Assembly (NCBI GenBank): GCA_002839435.1
Contig: PGYA01000031.1
Span: 1 to 52,831 of the forward strand
Source of the DNA: Candidatus Riflebacteria bacterium HGW-Riflebacteria-2
GTDB lineage: Bacteria; Muiribacteriota; Ozemobacteria; Ozemobacterales; Ozemobacteraceae
DNA length: 52,831 nucleotides
Direction: 5' to 3'
Positions 36,161 through 44,600 of this stretch are shown here, in pieces. The translations under genes were made by a program, and so were the position numbers. Positions within the stretch are counted from its first letter, which is position 1. Every line of letters begins with the position of its first letter. The notes under the pieces were generated by a model that ran no database searches, was not told the DNA's origin, and saw only the letters and a program-made list of their open reading frames with translations.

Positions 36161-36189
36161 TTGCAATAACTTATCATAAATGATATATT
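36161..36189 (+). promoter_or_regulatory. abiE promoter with palindrome in the spacer
   Basis: TTGCAA (36161-36166), a 17-bp spacer and TATATT (36184-36189) form a promoter. TATCATAAATGATA (36172-36185), an inverted repeat with 6-bp arms, sits in the spacer and touches the -10 box. The predicted start of transcription falls at about 36196, which is the AbiEi ATG, and there is no Shine-Dalgarno sequence; a leaderless mRNA is likely. AbiEi antitoxins are known to repress their own promoters by binding inverted repeats. Confidence 0.65.
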
Positions 36190-36195
36190 AATAGC

Positions 36196-36831
36196 ATGAA
36201 TTTTGAAAATTTGCTTCAGCTTATCGGAAAAGAGCCCGTTTTCTCGTCAGGCCTGCTTCTTTCGGGGAAGATTTCGCAGCCACAGATCCGCCTGCAGCTT
36301 TCGCGCTGGGTAAAAGCAGGCAGATTGCAGCAGATCCGACGTGGCCTATACCTGCCGGCACCTGCCTGGCGCAAGGTTGAACCGCACCCATTTCTTGTGG
36401 CAAATCGAATGCAGCCCGGCTCATATGTAAGCCTGCAATCTGCCCTCGCCTTCCATGGCCTGATCCCGGAGCATGTTCCCGTTGTAACCAGCGTAGGCCC
36501 GGGCCGAGGCGAAGAAATCAGCACGCCGCTGGGGCGCTTCAAGTTCAATCACATTGCCGACAGCCTTTTATATGGCTACTCCGAGCAGGAAATTGCTGGC
36601 AACCAGACTGCATTCATCGCCACCCCGGAAAAAGCGCTTCTTGACCTTGTTTACATGACGCCAGGTGCTGATTCGATCGAATATTTGAGGGAATTGCGAT
36701 TGCAGGATATTGCGAGCCTCAGCAGCGAAGCATTGCTGCGCCTCGCTGCGCGCAGCGGAAAGCCGAAGCTTAAGCGCACGGCGGCAATGGCAAACGAACT
36801 GGCCATGGAAGAACAGGGGGATGTATTGTGA
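36196..36831 (+). CDS. abiEi: Type IV toxin-antitoxin antitoxin, AbiEi family
   Basis: This is a 211-residue protein. The N-terminal 55 residues read as a winged helix ending in the family signature GRLQQIRRGLYLPAP. The body contains PGSYVSLQSALAFHGLIPE and ATPEKALLDLVYMTPGA, both characteristic of AbiEi. These antitoxins repress the operon through the winged helix and oppose the AbiEii nucleotidyltransferase without forming a stable complex. The stop overlaps the toxin GTG start (GTGA). Confidence 0.92.
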   Translation: MNFENLLQLIGKEPVFSSGLLLSGKISQPQIRLQLSRWVKAGRLQQIRRGLYLPAPAWRKVEPHPFLVANRMQPGSYVSLQSALAFHGLIPEHVPVVTSVGPGRGEEISTPLGRFKFNHIADSLLYGYSEQEIAGNQTAFIATPEKALLDLVYMTPGADSIEYLRELRLQDIASLSSEALLRLAARSGKPKLKRTAAMANELAMEEQGDVL

Positions 36832-37640
36832 AAGAACACCTCGCTGGTCTTGCCAGAAAAGCTGTTTCACAACAACAGGCCTGGTGCCTGGCCCGCGAAT
36901 ATCTGCAGGCGCGCATTTTACAGTCGCTACAGGAGCTGGGCATTTTTACCCAATGGGCTTTTCTTGGCGGAACTGCACTGCGTTTCCTGTATGACCTGCC
37001 AAGATTTTCAGAAGATCTCGACTTTTCACTCATCCCGGAAACAGTATTTGATAAGGCTTCTTTTCGTTCTGTACTGTCCGGTGTCAGCAAAAATCTGGCA
37101 AGAGAAGCATATCAGGTTGAAATAATGACCAATGAACGCGAACCGGTATGTTCAGCTTTTTTCAGGTTTCCCGGCCTACCCTTCGAACTTGGCCTGACAA
37201 ATCGGAAAGAGCAGAAAATTTCGATAAAAATTGAAGTTGATACGAACCCGCCTTCTGACGCCCAGATTGAGACCTCGCTGGTCAGGCGTCACGCCACCCT
37301 CAATCTCTGCCATTACGACCGACCCTCGCTGCTGTCCGGCAAGTTGCACGCCCTGCTCTGCCGGCGCTGGACAAAAGGTCGCGACCTTTACGATCTGGCA
37401 TGGTATCTGGCAGACAGGCGCTGGTCGCCACCAAACCTGAAATTTCTGAATTCCGCTCTCCAGCAGACCGGCGGGCGATTTCCGCCAATAACCGAAGAAA
37501 ACTGGCGTCAGACGATCGCACAGCGCCTCGATCAGATAGACTGGGCCAAAGCCCGCAATGACGTTTTTCCATTTCTTGAACGCGAAAGCGACATAGCCCT
37601 GATCGATCAACACACAATCGAAAAGCTTCTGGCTCAATGA
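36828..37640 (+). CDS. abiEii: Type IV toxin-antitoxin toxin, AbiEii nucleotidyltransferase
   Basis: This is a 270-residue toxin with a GTG start in a 4-base overlap with the antitoxin gene. The nucleotidyltransferase core is intact: FLGGTALRFLYDLPRFSEDL followed by DFS, giving the GG-x-DxD catalytic arrangement. Later come LLSGKLHALLCRRWTKGRDL and YDLAWYL, the AbiEii C-terminal signature with conserved Lys and Asp. AbiEii-type enzymes inactivate tRNA acceptor ends by adding pyrimidines and give abortive phage resistance. Catalytic residues look complete, so the pair is probably functional. Confidence 0.93.
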   Translation: MKEHLAGLARKAVSQQQAWCLAREYLQARILQSLQELGIFTQWAFLGGTALRFLYDLPRFSEDLDFSLIPETVFDKASFRSVLSGVSKNLAREAYQVEIMTNEREPVCSAFFRFPGLPFELGLTNRKEQKISIKIEVDTNPPSDAQIETSLVRRHATLNLCHYDRPSLLSGKLHALLCRRWTKGRDLYDLAWYLADRRWSPPNLKFLNSALQQTGGRFPPITEENWRQTIAQRLDQIDWAKARNDVFPFLERESDIALIDQHTIEKLLAQ

Positions 37641-37719
37641 TACGCAAATCTACCGAGTTCTAATCCAATTCGGCCAATAATACTCTGCTGATCGACATGA
37701 AGAATTCAAAGAAGCAAAT

Positions 37720-37748
37720 TTGACACGTATAACGTTATCCATTATAAT
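37720..37748 (+). promoter_or_regulatory. Consensus promoter and palindromic operator of higBA
   Basis: TTGACA (37720-37725), a 17-bp spacer and TATAAT (37743-37748) match the sigma-70 consensus at all 12 positions. ATAACGTTAT, a perfect palindrome at 37729-37738, lies in the spacer. It is the likely binding site of the HigA antitoxin. The transcript should start near 37755, leaving a leader of about 31 bases before higB. Confidence 0.8.
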
Positions 37749-37785
37749 AATAGTGTAGACAAATACAATTTGCTGAGAAACTGCC

Positions 37786-38079
37786 ATGATTAAATCGTTC
37801 TTTGACCGGGGCACCGAAGACGTTTTTGACAGAATCGATTCGAAAGCGGCACGCTCCTGCTGTCCTGCCCGGATCTGGCGGACAGCGCAACGAAAACTCG
37901 ACCAGCTGAATGCCGTAGTATCACTGGAGTCGTTAAAAATCCCGCCAGGCAATTGCCTGGAAAAGCTCAAAGCCGATCGAGAAGGTCAGCACAGTATTAG
38001 AATCAACGATCAGTATCGTATTTGCTTTAACTGGATCGACGATGGAGCAGAAAACGTCGAAATCGTTGATTATCATTAA
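37786..38079 (+). CDS. higB: HigB/RelE-type mRNA interferase toxin
   Basis: This is a 97-residue protein. The order MIKSFFDRGTEDVF, then ARIWRTAQRKLDQLNAV, then LKADREGQHSIRINDQYRIC with FNWIDDGAENVEIVDYH, is that of the HigB subgroup of RelE toxins. These cleave mRNA on the ribosome. The basic residues around REGQHSIRINDQYRI and the C-terminal IVDYH are retained. The toxin gene precedes the antitoxin gene by 17 bases, the order typical of higBA. Confidence 0.94.
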   Translation: MIKSFFDRGTEDVFDRIDSKAARSCCPARIWRTAQRKLDQLNAVVSLESLKIPPGNCLEKLKADREGQHSIRINDQYRICFNWIDDGAENVEIVDYH

Positions 38080-38096
38080 GAACTGAGGTTTATTGT

Positions 38097-38417
38097 ATGA
38101 TCAGAATCCCCAGAAATGGCCCGCCCACACACCCCGGCGAAATGCTGCTCGAGGAATTTCTTGTTCCACTGAAGCTTACGCAAAGTGAATTCGCCAGAAA
38201 ACTTGGCGTCTCCTACCCCCGCATCAACGAAATAATCAACGGCAAACGCGGCATCACACCCGACACCGCGCTCAGGCTCGAAAAACTCCTCGGCATGGAA
38301 GCGCAGTTCTGGCTCAACCTGCAACAAGCCTGGGATCTATATCAGGCAGCACACTCCCCCGCTGCAAAAAAGATCGACAGAATCACCCTCCTCCCGCAAC
38401 TCTCGCACAGTTCATGA
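38097..38417 (+). CDS. higA: HigA-type XRE antitoxin
   Basis: This is a 106-residue helix-turn-helix protein. The signature PPTHPGEMLLEEFL is followed by LTQSEFARKLGVSYPRINEI, the DNA-binding helix pair, and the LLGMEAQFWLNLQQAWDLYQ helix. It binds HigB and represses the operon, most likely at the palindrome upstream of higB. Confidence 0.94.
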   Translation: MIRIPRNGPPTHPGEMLLEEFLVPLKLTQSEFARKLGVSYPRINEIINGKRGITPDTALRLEKLLGMEAQFWLNLQQAWDLYQAAHSPAAKKIDRITLLPQLSHSS

Positions 38418-38436
38418 TTTTTGTCGAACCATCGAA

Positions 38437-38466
38437 TTGACCAGCACATACATTTTTATGCATAAT
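38437..38466 (+). promoter_or_regulatory. Putative promoter before the rpsU-like stub
   Basis: TTGACC (38437-38442), an 18-bp spacer and CATAAT (38461-38466) form a plausible sigma-70 promoter. GAGGTGA lies a few bases before the ATG at 38485. The set looks like an intact expression signal leading into a very short frame. Confidence 0.5.
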
Positions 38467-38484
38467 TTTTGCAGAGGTGAAACA

Positions 38485-38529
38485 ATGCCGTCAGTCCGAG
38501 TCAAAAACAACCCGCTGGTTGTTTATTAA
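38485..38529 (+). pseudogene. 14-codon remnant resembling the start of ribosomal protein S21
   Basis: The frame begins MPSVRVKNN, matching the usual opening of bacterial S21 (MPxVRVKxNE). It then changes to PLVVY and stops. Promoter and ribosome site are present. A CTGGTT/AACCAG hairpin surrounds the stop. I read it as an S21 gene cut off after codon 9, or as a leader peptide that resembles S21 by chance. A functional rpsU would have to lie elsewhere. Confidence 0.4.
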
Positions 38530-38544
38530 CCAGACGGCAAGCGG

Positions 38545-40146
38545 TCAGGGATTCTGCCCGGTAGGGGACTGCAGCCAGTAGATATCATTGTGCGGGTCGC
38601 GATTGAGGTAGCCGACGTCGATGAGATTGCGACGCAGGATGTCGACGTGATAGCAGCTGTCGCCGTGAACGCCGGCTTTTCCGCCATTGCCGCCGTTGGC
38701 TGTCATGATTATTTCGTCGATTTCTGCGCGGGTGTAAACGCGATTGCGACTGAGCCGGCAGACGATATGGTAAAGCATTATCAGCTTTTTCCGGCGCAGG
38801 GTCCGGTCATCGATGAAGGGAACCGGGCCGCCGGTCGGGGGTGCCCATTCCGGCTTCTTCGCGCCGGCCGGCTCGATTTTGAAGAGCGCAGCTATTTCAT
38901 TTGCCGTAGCCAGCAGATGGGCAGCGGAAGTATCGGCAATAATTGCAGCAATCGACTTTTCGGCCAGTTCGGCGTGTGGGCTGTTACGCAGGCTTTTCAG
39001 GCAGCGCAGCAATGGCTTCTTGACCCCGGCGATCATGGCCGGCCTGGCATTTGCCGAAGCTTCGCGGATCGCCTGGCGAAGAGCGACCTCAAGCTGACGC
39101 AGCACCTCTGCATATGAAACGATCTTTTCACCCACCAGCAAAAGGTCGTGCCAGCCGAGGGTTTCCTGGGCGATGACGACGCGGTTGGCCCAGAGCTGGC
39201 GGTTGCGCTTAACATCTTCAGAAATCGCATGTCTCCCGAGTTTTCTGAGATTATGCGGATCGACCCGGCAGGTTTGCCTGATTCCGGCCGGCTGAAACTC
39301 GACGCAGCCATCCCAGCCGATGCTCAGCTTCGAAGGCACCACCGACCCGACCAGATCGGGCAGCAGTATCTCAACATCGGCAGAACGCATATCGATGCGG
39401 GTAGCAGTCGAAACCAGAAGGTCGTCGGCCGCGATCTTATAAACCTGATCATCGATATCTGCCGTCACCCGGGCCGGCAGATGGAAAACCCCTTTAACAC
39501 CTAATTTTTTCAACAACGCCAGACCGCCGGCATCAGACTGAGGCTGCAGCTGAAGGCTCACCAGCTGACCGTCACAGGCCATGAAATCGAACGAAATATC
39601 GCCGACAGTCGCGAAAGGGTAAACCGCCGGAACACCTAAATACTCGCGCTCGCCGAAGCTTCTGAGAATATCCCGGTAAACATTCATGAAATCAATGATC
39701 ACCGATGGTTTTTTCTCGATGAACCAGTCTTTCAGCAGCTCGTCGCGGGTCGCCGGAGTCAGGATCAGACGCGAGGCGTTTTCGGCGGCAGAATCGCCCA
39801 GAACCGGAAACAGCGCGAGACCATGCTCAAAAAAGTCATTTCCAAGGTTTTGGATGAACGGGCTTACGATGAGCACACCGCCAACTTTTTTGGCAACGGC
39901 CGCAAGAGCGAGCGGAACCAGGTCCTTCCTCAGCTTATGCCACCCGCGCGCGACCTCTTCGCCGGTAGAGATGCCGGCGAGACGGATTCCCCAGATTTCA
40001 CGGGCATCGGTCTGCACGGCAATTTCATAGGCCGTGGCGTCAGCATCGTATCTGAAACTCATTGGCCAGCAGCGCTTGAACGTCTGCAAAACCTGTTCAT
40101 CCGCCGGATAAAGAGTCACCTCACCATGCTTCGTTTTAACTTTCAT
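38545..40146 (-). CDS. Unknown protein with DUF2087-like C-terminus
   Basis: This is a 533-residue cytosolic protein with the ATG at 40146 preceded by GGGGGA. The first 130 residues are alpha/beta (GGVLIVSPFIQNLGNDFFEH). A central beta-rich domain contains several short repeats of ID..V..I..DDL. A helical region follows. The last 90 residues (LIMLYHIVCRLSRNRVYTRA, EIDEII, and DSCYHVDILRRNLIDVGYLN) resemble DUF2087, a wHTH-like domain often joined to regulators. I do not recognise the full protein. It stands alone between decayed regions. Confidence 0.6.
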   Translation of the reverse strand: MKVKTKHGEVTLYPADEQVLQTFKRCWPMSFRYDADATAYEIAVQTDAREIWGIRLAGISTGEEVARGWHKLRKDLVPLALAAVAKKVGGVLIVSPFIQNLGNDFFEHGLALFPVLGDSAAENASRLILTPATRDELLKDWFIEKKPSVIIDFMNVYRDILRSFGEREYLGVPAVYPFATVGDISFDFMACDGQLVSLQLQPQSDAGGLALLKKLGVKGVFHLPARVTADIDDQVYKIAADDLLVSTATRIDMRSADVEILLPDLVGSVVPSKLSIGWDGCVEFQPAGIRQTCRVDPHNLRKLGRHAISEDVKRNRQLWANRVVIAQETLGWHDLLLVGEKIVSYAEVLRQLEVALRQAIREASANARPAMIAGVKKPLLRCLKSLRNSPHAELAEKSIAAIIADTSAAHLLATANEIAALFKIEPAGAKKPEWAPPTGGPVPFIDDRTLRRKKLIMLYHIVCRLSRNRVYTRAEIDEIIMTANGGNGGKAGVHGDSCYHVDILRRNLIDVGYLNRDPHNDIYWLQSPTGQNP

Positions 40147-40280
40147 AAGTCCCCCAATGTTTTTTTCTGAAATTATACCCCACCCCGACCAGCCATTTCA
40201 TCATTCCGATTCATATAACTTACTGATTAATTCGCTTTCTGAAGATTTGACTTCATGCGCTGCGCCGGGGCGGTTTGAGA

Positions 40281-40848
40281 TCAGTGGCGGTTTTTCTTTT
40301 TCTTTTCGATTTGCTGACTGGCGCGGTCTTCGTCAGTGAAACTGACGTCGGAAACCTGATCGGCGCGAAAGAGGCGAGTGCTGCAGGAAAGCGCCTGCCA
40401 GGCACTGGCGATCCCGTGAGCGGTCTTGTCGAAGAGCAGAGAAGACGCCGCGGCAACTCCGGTAGAGAGGGCTTCTTCCATTGCGTCAAGATCGGCGCTG
40501 AGAAACACGAACTGCCAGTCCGACTTTTCCTGCTTTTCCTTGATCATCTTCTGAACCATGCTTCTGCTGAATTCGCGGCTGGAATTTTCCTGGCCATCGG
40601 TGACGAAGGCTACGATCACGCGCTGCGGACGCGCGGCTTCGGGCATTCCGGCAAGCTTGTGTTCGAGGTCATTGATAGCCTTGCCCATGGCGTCATAGAG
40701 AGGGGTTCCGGCGCGAGGCACGAAGGTTTCCCGTGTCAGTTCGGGAACCTCCTGAATGTTTTTAAAATCCTGTATGACTTCGTAGGCATCCTGAGTATCG
40801 AACTGCACCAGGGTCAGGGTAGCGAAGCCTGGTTCGGCCTTCTGCGCC
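40281..40848 (-). pseudogene. von Willebrand A domain protein lacking its 5' end
   Basis: The minus-strand frame from about 40848 down reads QKAEPGFATLTLVQFDTQDA, FVPRAGTPLYDAMGKAINDL, VTDGQENSSREFS and FVFLSADLDAMEEAL, a clear vWA family. Members normally begin with about 40 more residues carrying the DxSGS metal site. Here the frame instead runs on into DNA that is, on the opposite strand, the remains of vapB. The open frame upstream of 40848 is therefore not native sequence. The gene has lost its start, metal site and promoter. Confidence 0.8.
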
Positions 40849-40977
40849 GGCGAAAAAATACAGGTGATACAGTATGAAGATCGCATAGAGCTGATACCAG
40901 TTCGCTCGATCAAACAGATGCGGGGCATACTCAAAGGCATCGACACGACCATTGTCAGAGATAACGGCAGAATATGA
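40849..40977 (+). pseudogene. vapB: VapB (AbrB-type) antitoxin, C-terminal remnant
   Basis: The plus frame reads GEKIQVIQYEDRIELIPVRS then IKQMRGILKGIDTTIVRDNG and ends RI-stop. This is the familiar second half of VapB antitoxins of the AbrB swapped-hairpin type. The N-terminal DNA-binding beta strands are absent because the vWA gene begins in opposite orientation at the junction. The stop overlaps the ATG of the vapC remnant by the usual ATGA. Confidence 0.8.
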
Positions 40978-41148
40978 ATCTCGTGGACTCCTGCGGCTGG
41001 CTTGAAACTGAAGGTCCCGATGGCAGACAGCCTCATTTTAGCTGTTGCCCGAGCCCACAAAGCAATTATCTGGACACAGGACCATCATTTTAAAAACGTC
41101 CACGAAGCCAGATATAAGATCAAACGCTGCTATACAAAAGCTCAGTGA
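40974..41148 (+). pseudogene. vapC: VapC PIN-domain toxin with internal deletion and frameshift
   Basis: The ATG at 40974 opens MNLVDSCGWLE, the normal VapC start with its first metal Asp. Within about 12 codons the frame shifts, and a second plus-strand frame continues LKVPMADSLILAVARAHKAI then IWTQDHHFKNV, the PIN C-terminus with its catalytic Asp residues. Roughly 60-70 codons are missing between the two parts. The product cannot be an active ribonuclease. Confidence 0.82.
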
Positions 41149-41660
41149 AACTTACTTAAAACGATGAGATTGCTTCGTCGCTAAACTCCTCGCAATGACA
41201 GGTTTAAGCGAACTTTTCAATACCATTTTATATAACATAAGGGCCACGCACCTCTTTGAGATTCAAAAGCCGTCGCATGACGCAACTCACAGACAATGGC
41301 CTCAAGTCTTACTTCAGGAAAATGAATCACGGGCGGACTGCTCCAGCCCTCTGTCTCACATGAGTTCAATAATTAAATCTGAGACTCCTCTTATGCGGGC
41401 TTTCGGCAGGCGAAAATTTTATGTGACTTGCTATGGCTGAGGATCTATGCACCCATACATGACTAAAGACGGCTTATATCAGGGCCAAAGCCATTTAATC
41501 TTGATGCAAAAAGTCATTCATAAACAGATCATATGAATAAATTACTGAATTAATGTCATTTTTACCGGTTTTGCTATTGACTTGGCTATACTAATTCTCT
41601 AATTTAAATGATCTGCACATTCTTTACAAATATAAAAGTGCATAGACAAAGGAGGCCGTT
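41149..41660. repeat. 512-bp gene-free stretch with half of an 82-bp palindromic repeat
   Basis: No gene is supported. At 41168-41199 lies GATTGCTTCGTCGCTAAACT followed by CCTCGCAATGAC. It matches the right arm of the palindromic repeat at 50868-50899 at 30 of 32 positions. The remainder is AT-rich towards the next gene. TTGACT (41577-41582) and TAATTT (41600-41605) at 17 bp could be its promoter. Confidence 0.55.
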
Positions 41661-44600
41661 GTGGTCAAAAATACAAAATTCAAACTTTTTGCGGCGCTTT
41701 GTGCATGTTTGCTGACATTCATGGCTGGTTGCAGGATAATTAATACTGGCAACGGATCAACAGAAGCGCAAGCCACTCACAAGCTGCAAGGGCAAATAGT
41801 CTACTCCGACCTGTCAGAAAACATGCGGGCAGCCGCTGATTCAGCCAATCCTGCCAAAGGCGTGTTCGTCTGGATCGAACAGCTTGGCCGCAAGTCTGGC
41901 CAGGACTGCCCCGAAGGTGAGTATATTTTTGAAAACCTCGCTCCGGGTGAATACAATATTGTCGCTGAGCTTGTAAGACCAGGTCGCCCACCTCTAAGAG
42001 CGCGGTCTATGCTACAATCCGCAATCCCTTATAATCAAGAGGGTTCAGTTGAAGAAATCATAATTGTGCCGGCAAATAAAGTGGTAACAGGTCTGCTGTA
42101 TGACTCCAGCGGAGAACCTCTGCCAGTCGGAACCGTTCTCTCGATGTGGGGCGAAGAATTTTTTGTAGGCCCCGAACCCGGCCAGTTTACAACTCCCTTT
42201 CTTCCTCATGACGCAACAGCTGCAGATCTTATGGTTACAGGTCTGCCAAACCGTCCCAGAGTGAGTTTTGAGCTGCCTGAAACTTCACCCGATAATGACG
42301 AAATACATAACACCGCTGTTGAACTCGGCCTAGCAGATTCTGAAACGCTTGAACCAGTCAGTGCCAGAGTCTCGCTTAAAAAAAATACAACTGCAATCGC
42401 CAGTCTGCTGAAAGATTTGCAGACGAAAGACCGCATTGACATTGCTATAGAACCGGTAAATCTCAATACCAGTGATGCAGGTTTCCAGGTTGAATGGCTC
42501 ACCTCCCGGGGCAAATTCGACCCAGAGACTCCCGCAACAACACTTACAACTGTTGCCTGGATTGCCCCTGAAACTGCCGGTCTCGCCACAATTTCGGTCA
42601 AGGTATCGGCAACTGGTCGGGGATTTTACAAAATCGATATCCCAGCAATGGTCGAGAGCAGAAGCAGCGAAAAAAGCATCAACGCATTCAGTTTTGCCGG
42701 CCTGGCCCAGTCAGTAGAGGGCGTTATCGATGAAGAAAATGCCAGCATAAAACTACTCGTGCCCTTTAAAACCGATGTAACAGCCCTGGCGCCAACAATC
42801 GTTCACAGCGGGAAAAGTATCAGCCCCGCCGCGCTGGCGCCACAAGATTTCAGCAAGACCGTAGAATATACAGTCACAGCCGAAGACGAAACCACAAAAA
42901 CATATCTGGTAACTGTCGAAGTTGCAGCAAGCACTGAAGCCATACTTCTCAGCGTATTCGACAGCAGCCTGAATCTTGGCAACGAAGCAGGAACGACGGA
43001 AGAACCTGTAACTGCAACCATAAACGCACCACACGGAACCACGGCTATTGCACCTGCAGATTTGATTTATTCTGCAGACGCCAAAGCGAGCCTTTATTCT
43101 GATGCCGGCTTTTCAAAGAACAAAGACATGCCAGTATCACTTAAAGTTGGAGTTAACAAAGCCTGGATCAAAATTGTCGCTGCAGATCAAACCACAATCA
43201 AAAACTATGCCCTGACAATCAATCTCGCCGCTGCCGATGATTTGAGCGCAACGATTACACCCGCAGCTGGAGCCGCGATCGGTGATACTAATTTAAACAT
43301 CGCAGGCCTTACTGCTGGAAACGTGCTCTGGCTCAACCCAGAAAAAGACGCCGGTGCGAGCGCGCCGGCCATGAACTCAAGCCGTGATGCGGGTGTCTAC
43401 AGCCTCAACATCAGTACATCTGCCGACCATACCTTTGCCGGTGCCGGTGTGTCTGACATTGTCGAAGTAAACGCCAGCAACCAGATCGTAGCTTTTGGCA
43501 CAGTGACAATCGCTGCAACCGACATTAAAGCAGGCGCTTCAATTGCAAATGCAACGGTAAGCGGTCTGAAAAACAATACGCTGACCACCACCGACCTGGC
43601 AGTAAGCCTGCAACACGACACTTTTACTGCAATTGCCGCAGGTGCAGACGTTTCGGCCTGGGTAAACAATCTGCCCGCCGGCCTGACAGTGGCAGTGAAA
43701 AATCCTGTAACAGCTGGAGACAACTCAATAGTTTGCTCAATAAGCGGCACACCAACGGCAACCGCTGAAGCTGCTTTTGATATAGAGATTCCTGCTGCGG
43801 TGCTGGAACTTAGCAGCACAAGCATGGCGGCAACAGCCAACCCCGCAGCAAAATTCGTGATAGTTGAAGTAACAGCCTCGGTTGCTGACATCACAATTGA
43901 AGGGCTTAAAACAGTCGCGATAAATGCTCAGCAAATATCGGTTACGCTCACAAACGACAGCTTTGCCGCAATAAACCAGGGAACAGACCTTTCCGGCTGG
44001 TTCAGTGTTCTGCCGGCCGGGCTCAGTGCCAAAGCCAAAGAAACCGTAACAGCGGGAGCCACCACGCTGCAGATCGAAATCACCGGTATTCCTGCAACGG
44101 TTTCTGATGAAGTAATTTCTCTCGATATCCCAGCTGCAGACCTGCAGGCAAGCGGCATAAGTGTTGTTTCTGGCGTTAACGCAAACGCCAGATTCTCGCT
44201 GACAGCCTTTGCCGGCGGCGATGGCAGCGAAGCTGACCCGTATCAGATAAGCAACTGGTATCATCTCAACAACATTCGCGATGAGCTTGACCAGCACTTT
44301 ATACTGATCAGCGACCTTGACAATACAACCGCCGGATACGCTGAACATGCCGGCAGTGCTGCCAACAGCAACCTTGGCTGGGCACCTCTGGGCGATGATT
44401 CCGATGCAGAGAATAAATTCACCGGCACATTCAACGGCAACGACAAAGTTATCGCAAACCTGTATATCAACCGGCCGGCAGAAAGTAACATCGGCCTGTT
44501 TGGCCGCAATGACGGCGAGATTTCCAATCTGACCCTGAGCGACATCGATGTTACCGCTGATAACTCTGTGGGCGGCATTGCGGGCATCAGCTACGGTAAC

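Noticed and set aside
40849..41060. Minus-strand open frame extending the vWA protein upstream of 40848
   Set aside because: The same DNA on the plus strand reads clearly as vapB and vapC segments, so the upstream extension is an artefact of the deletion junction.
29633..41148. Integrated prophage or conjugative element
   Set aside because: No integrase, transposase, phage structural gene, tRNA attachment site or flanking direct repeat is seen.
41195..41440. 81-codon plus-strand open frame in the 41.2-41.4 kb gap
   Set aside because: No ribosome site, no recognisable composition or family, and it begins inside the repeat arm.
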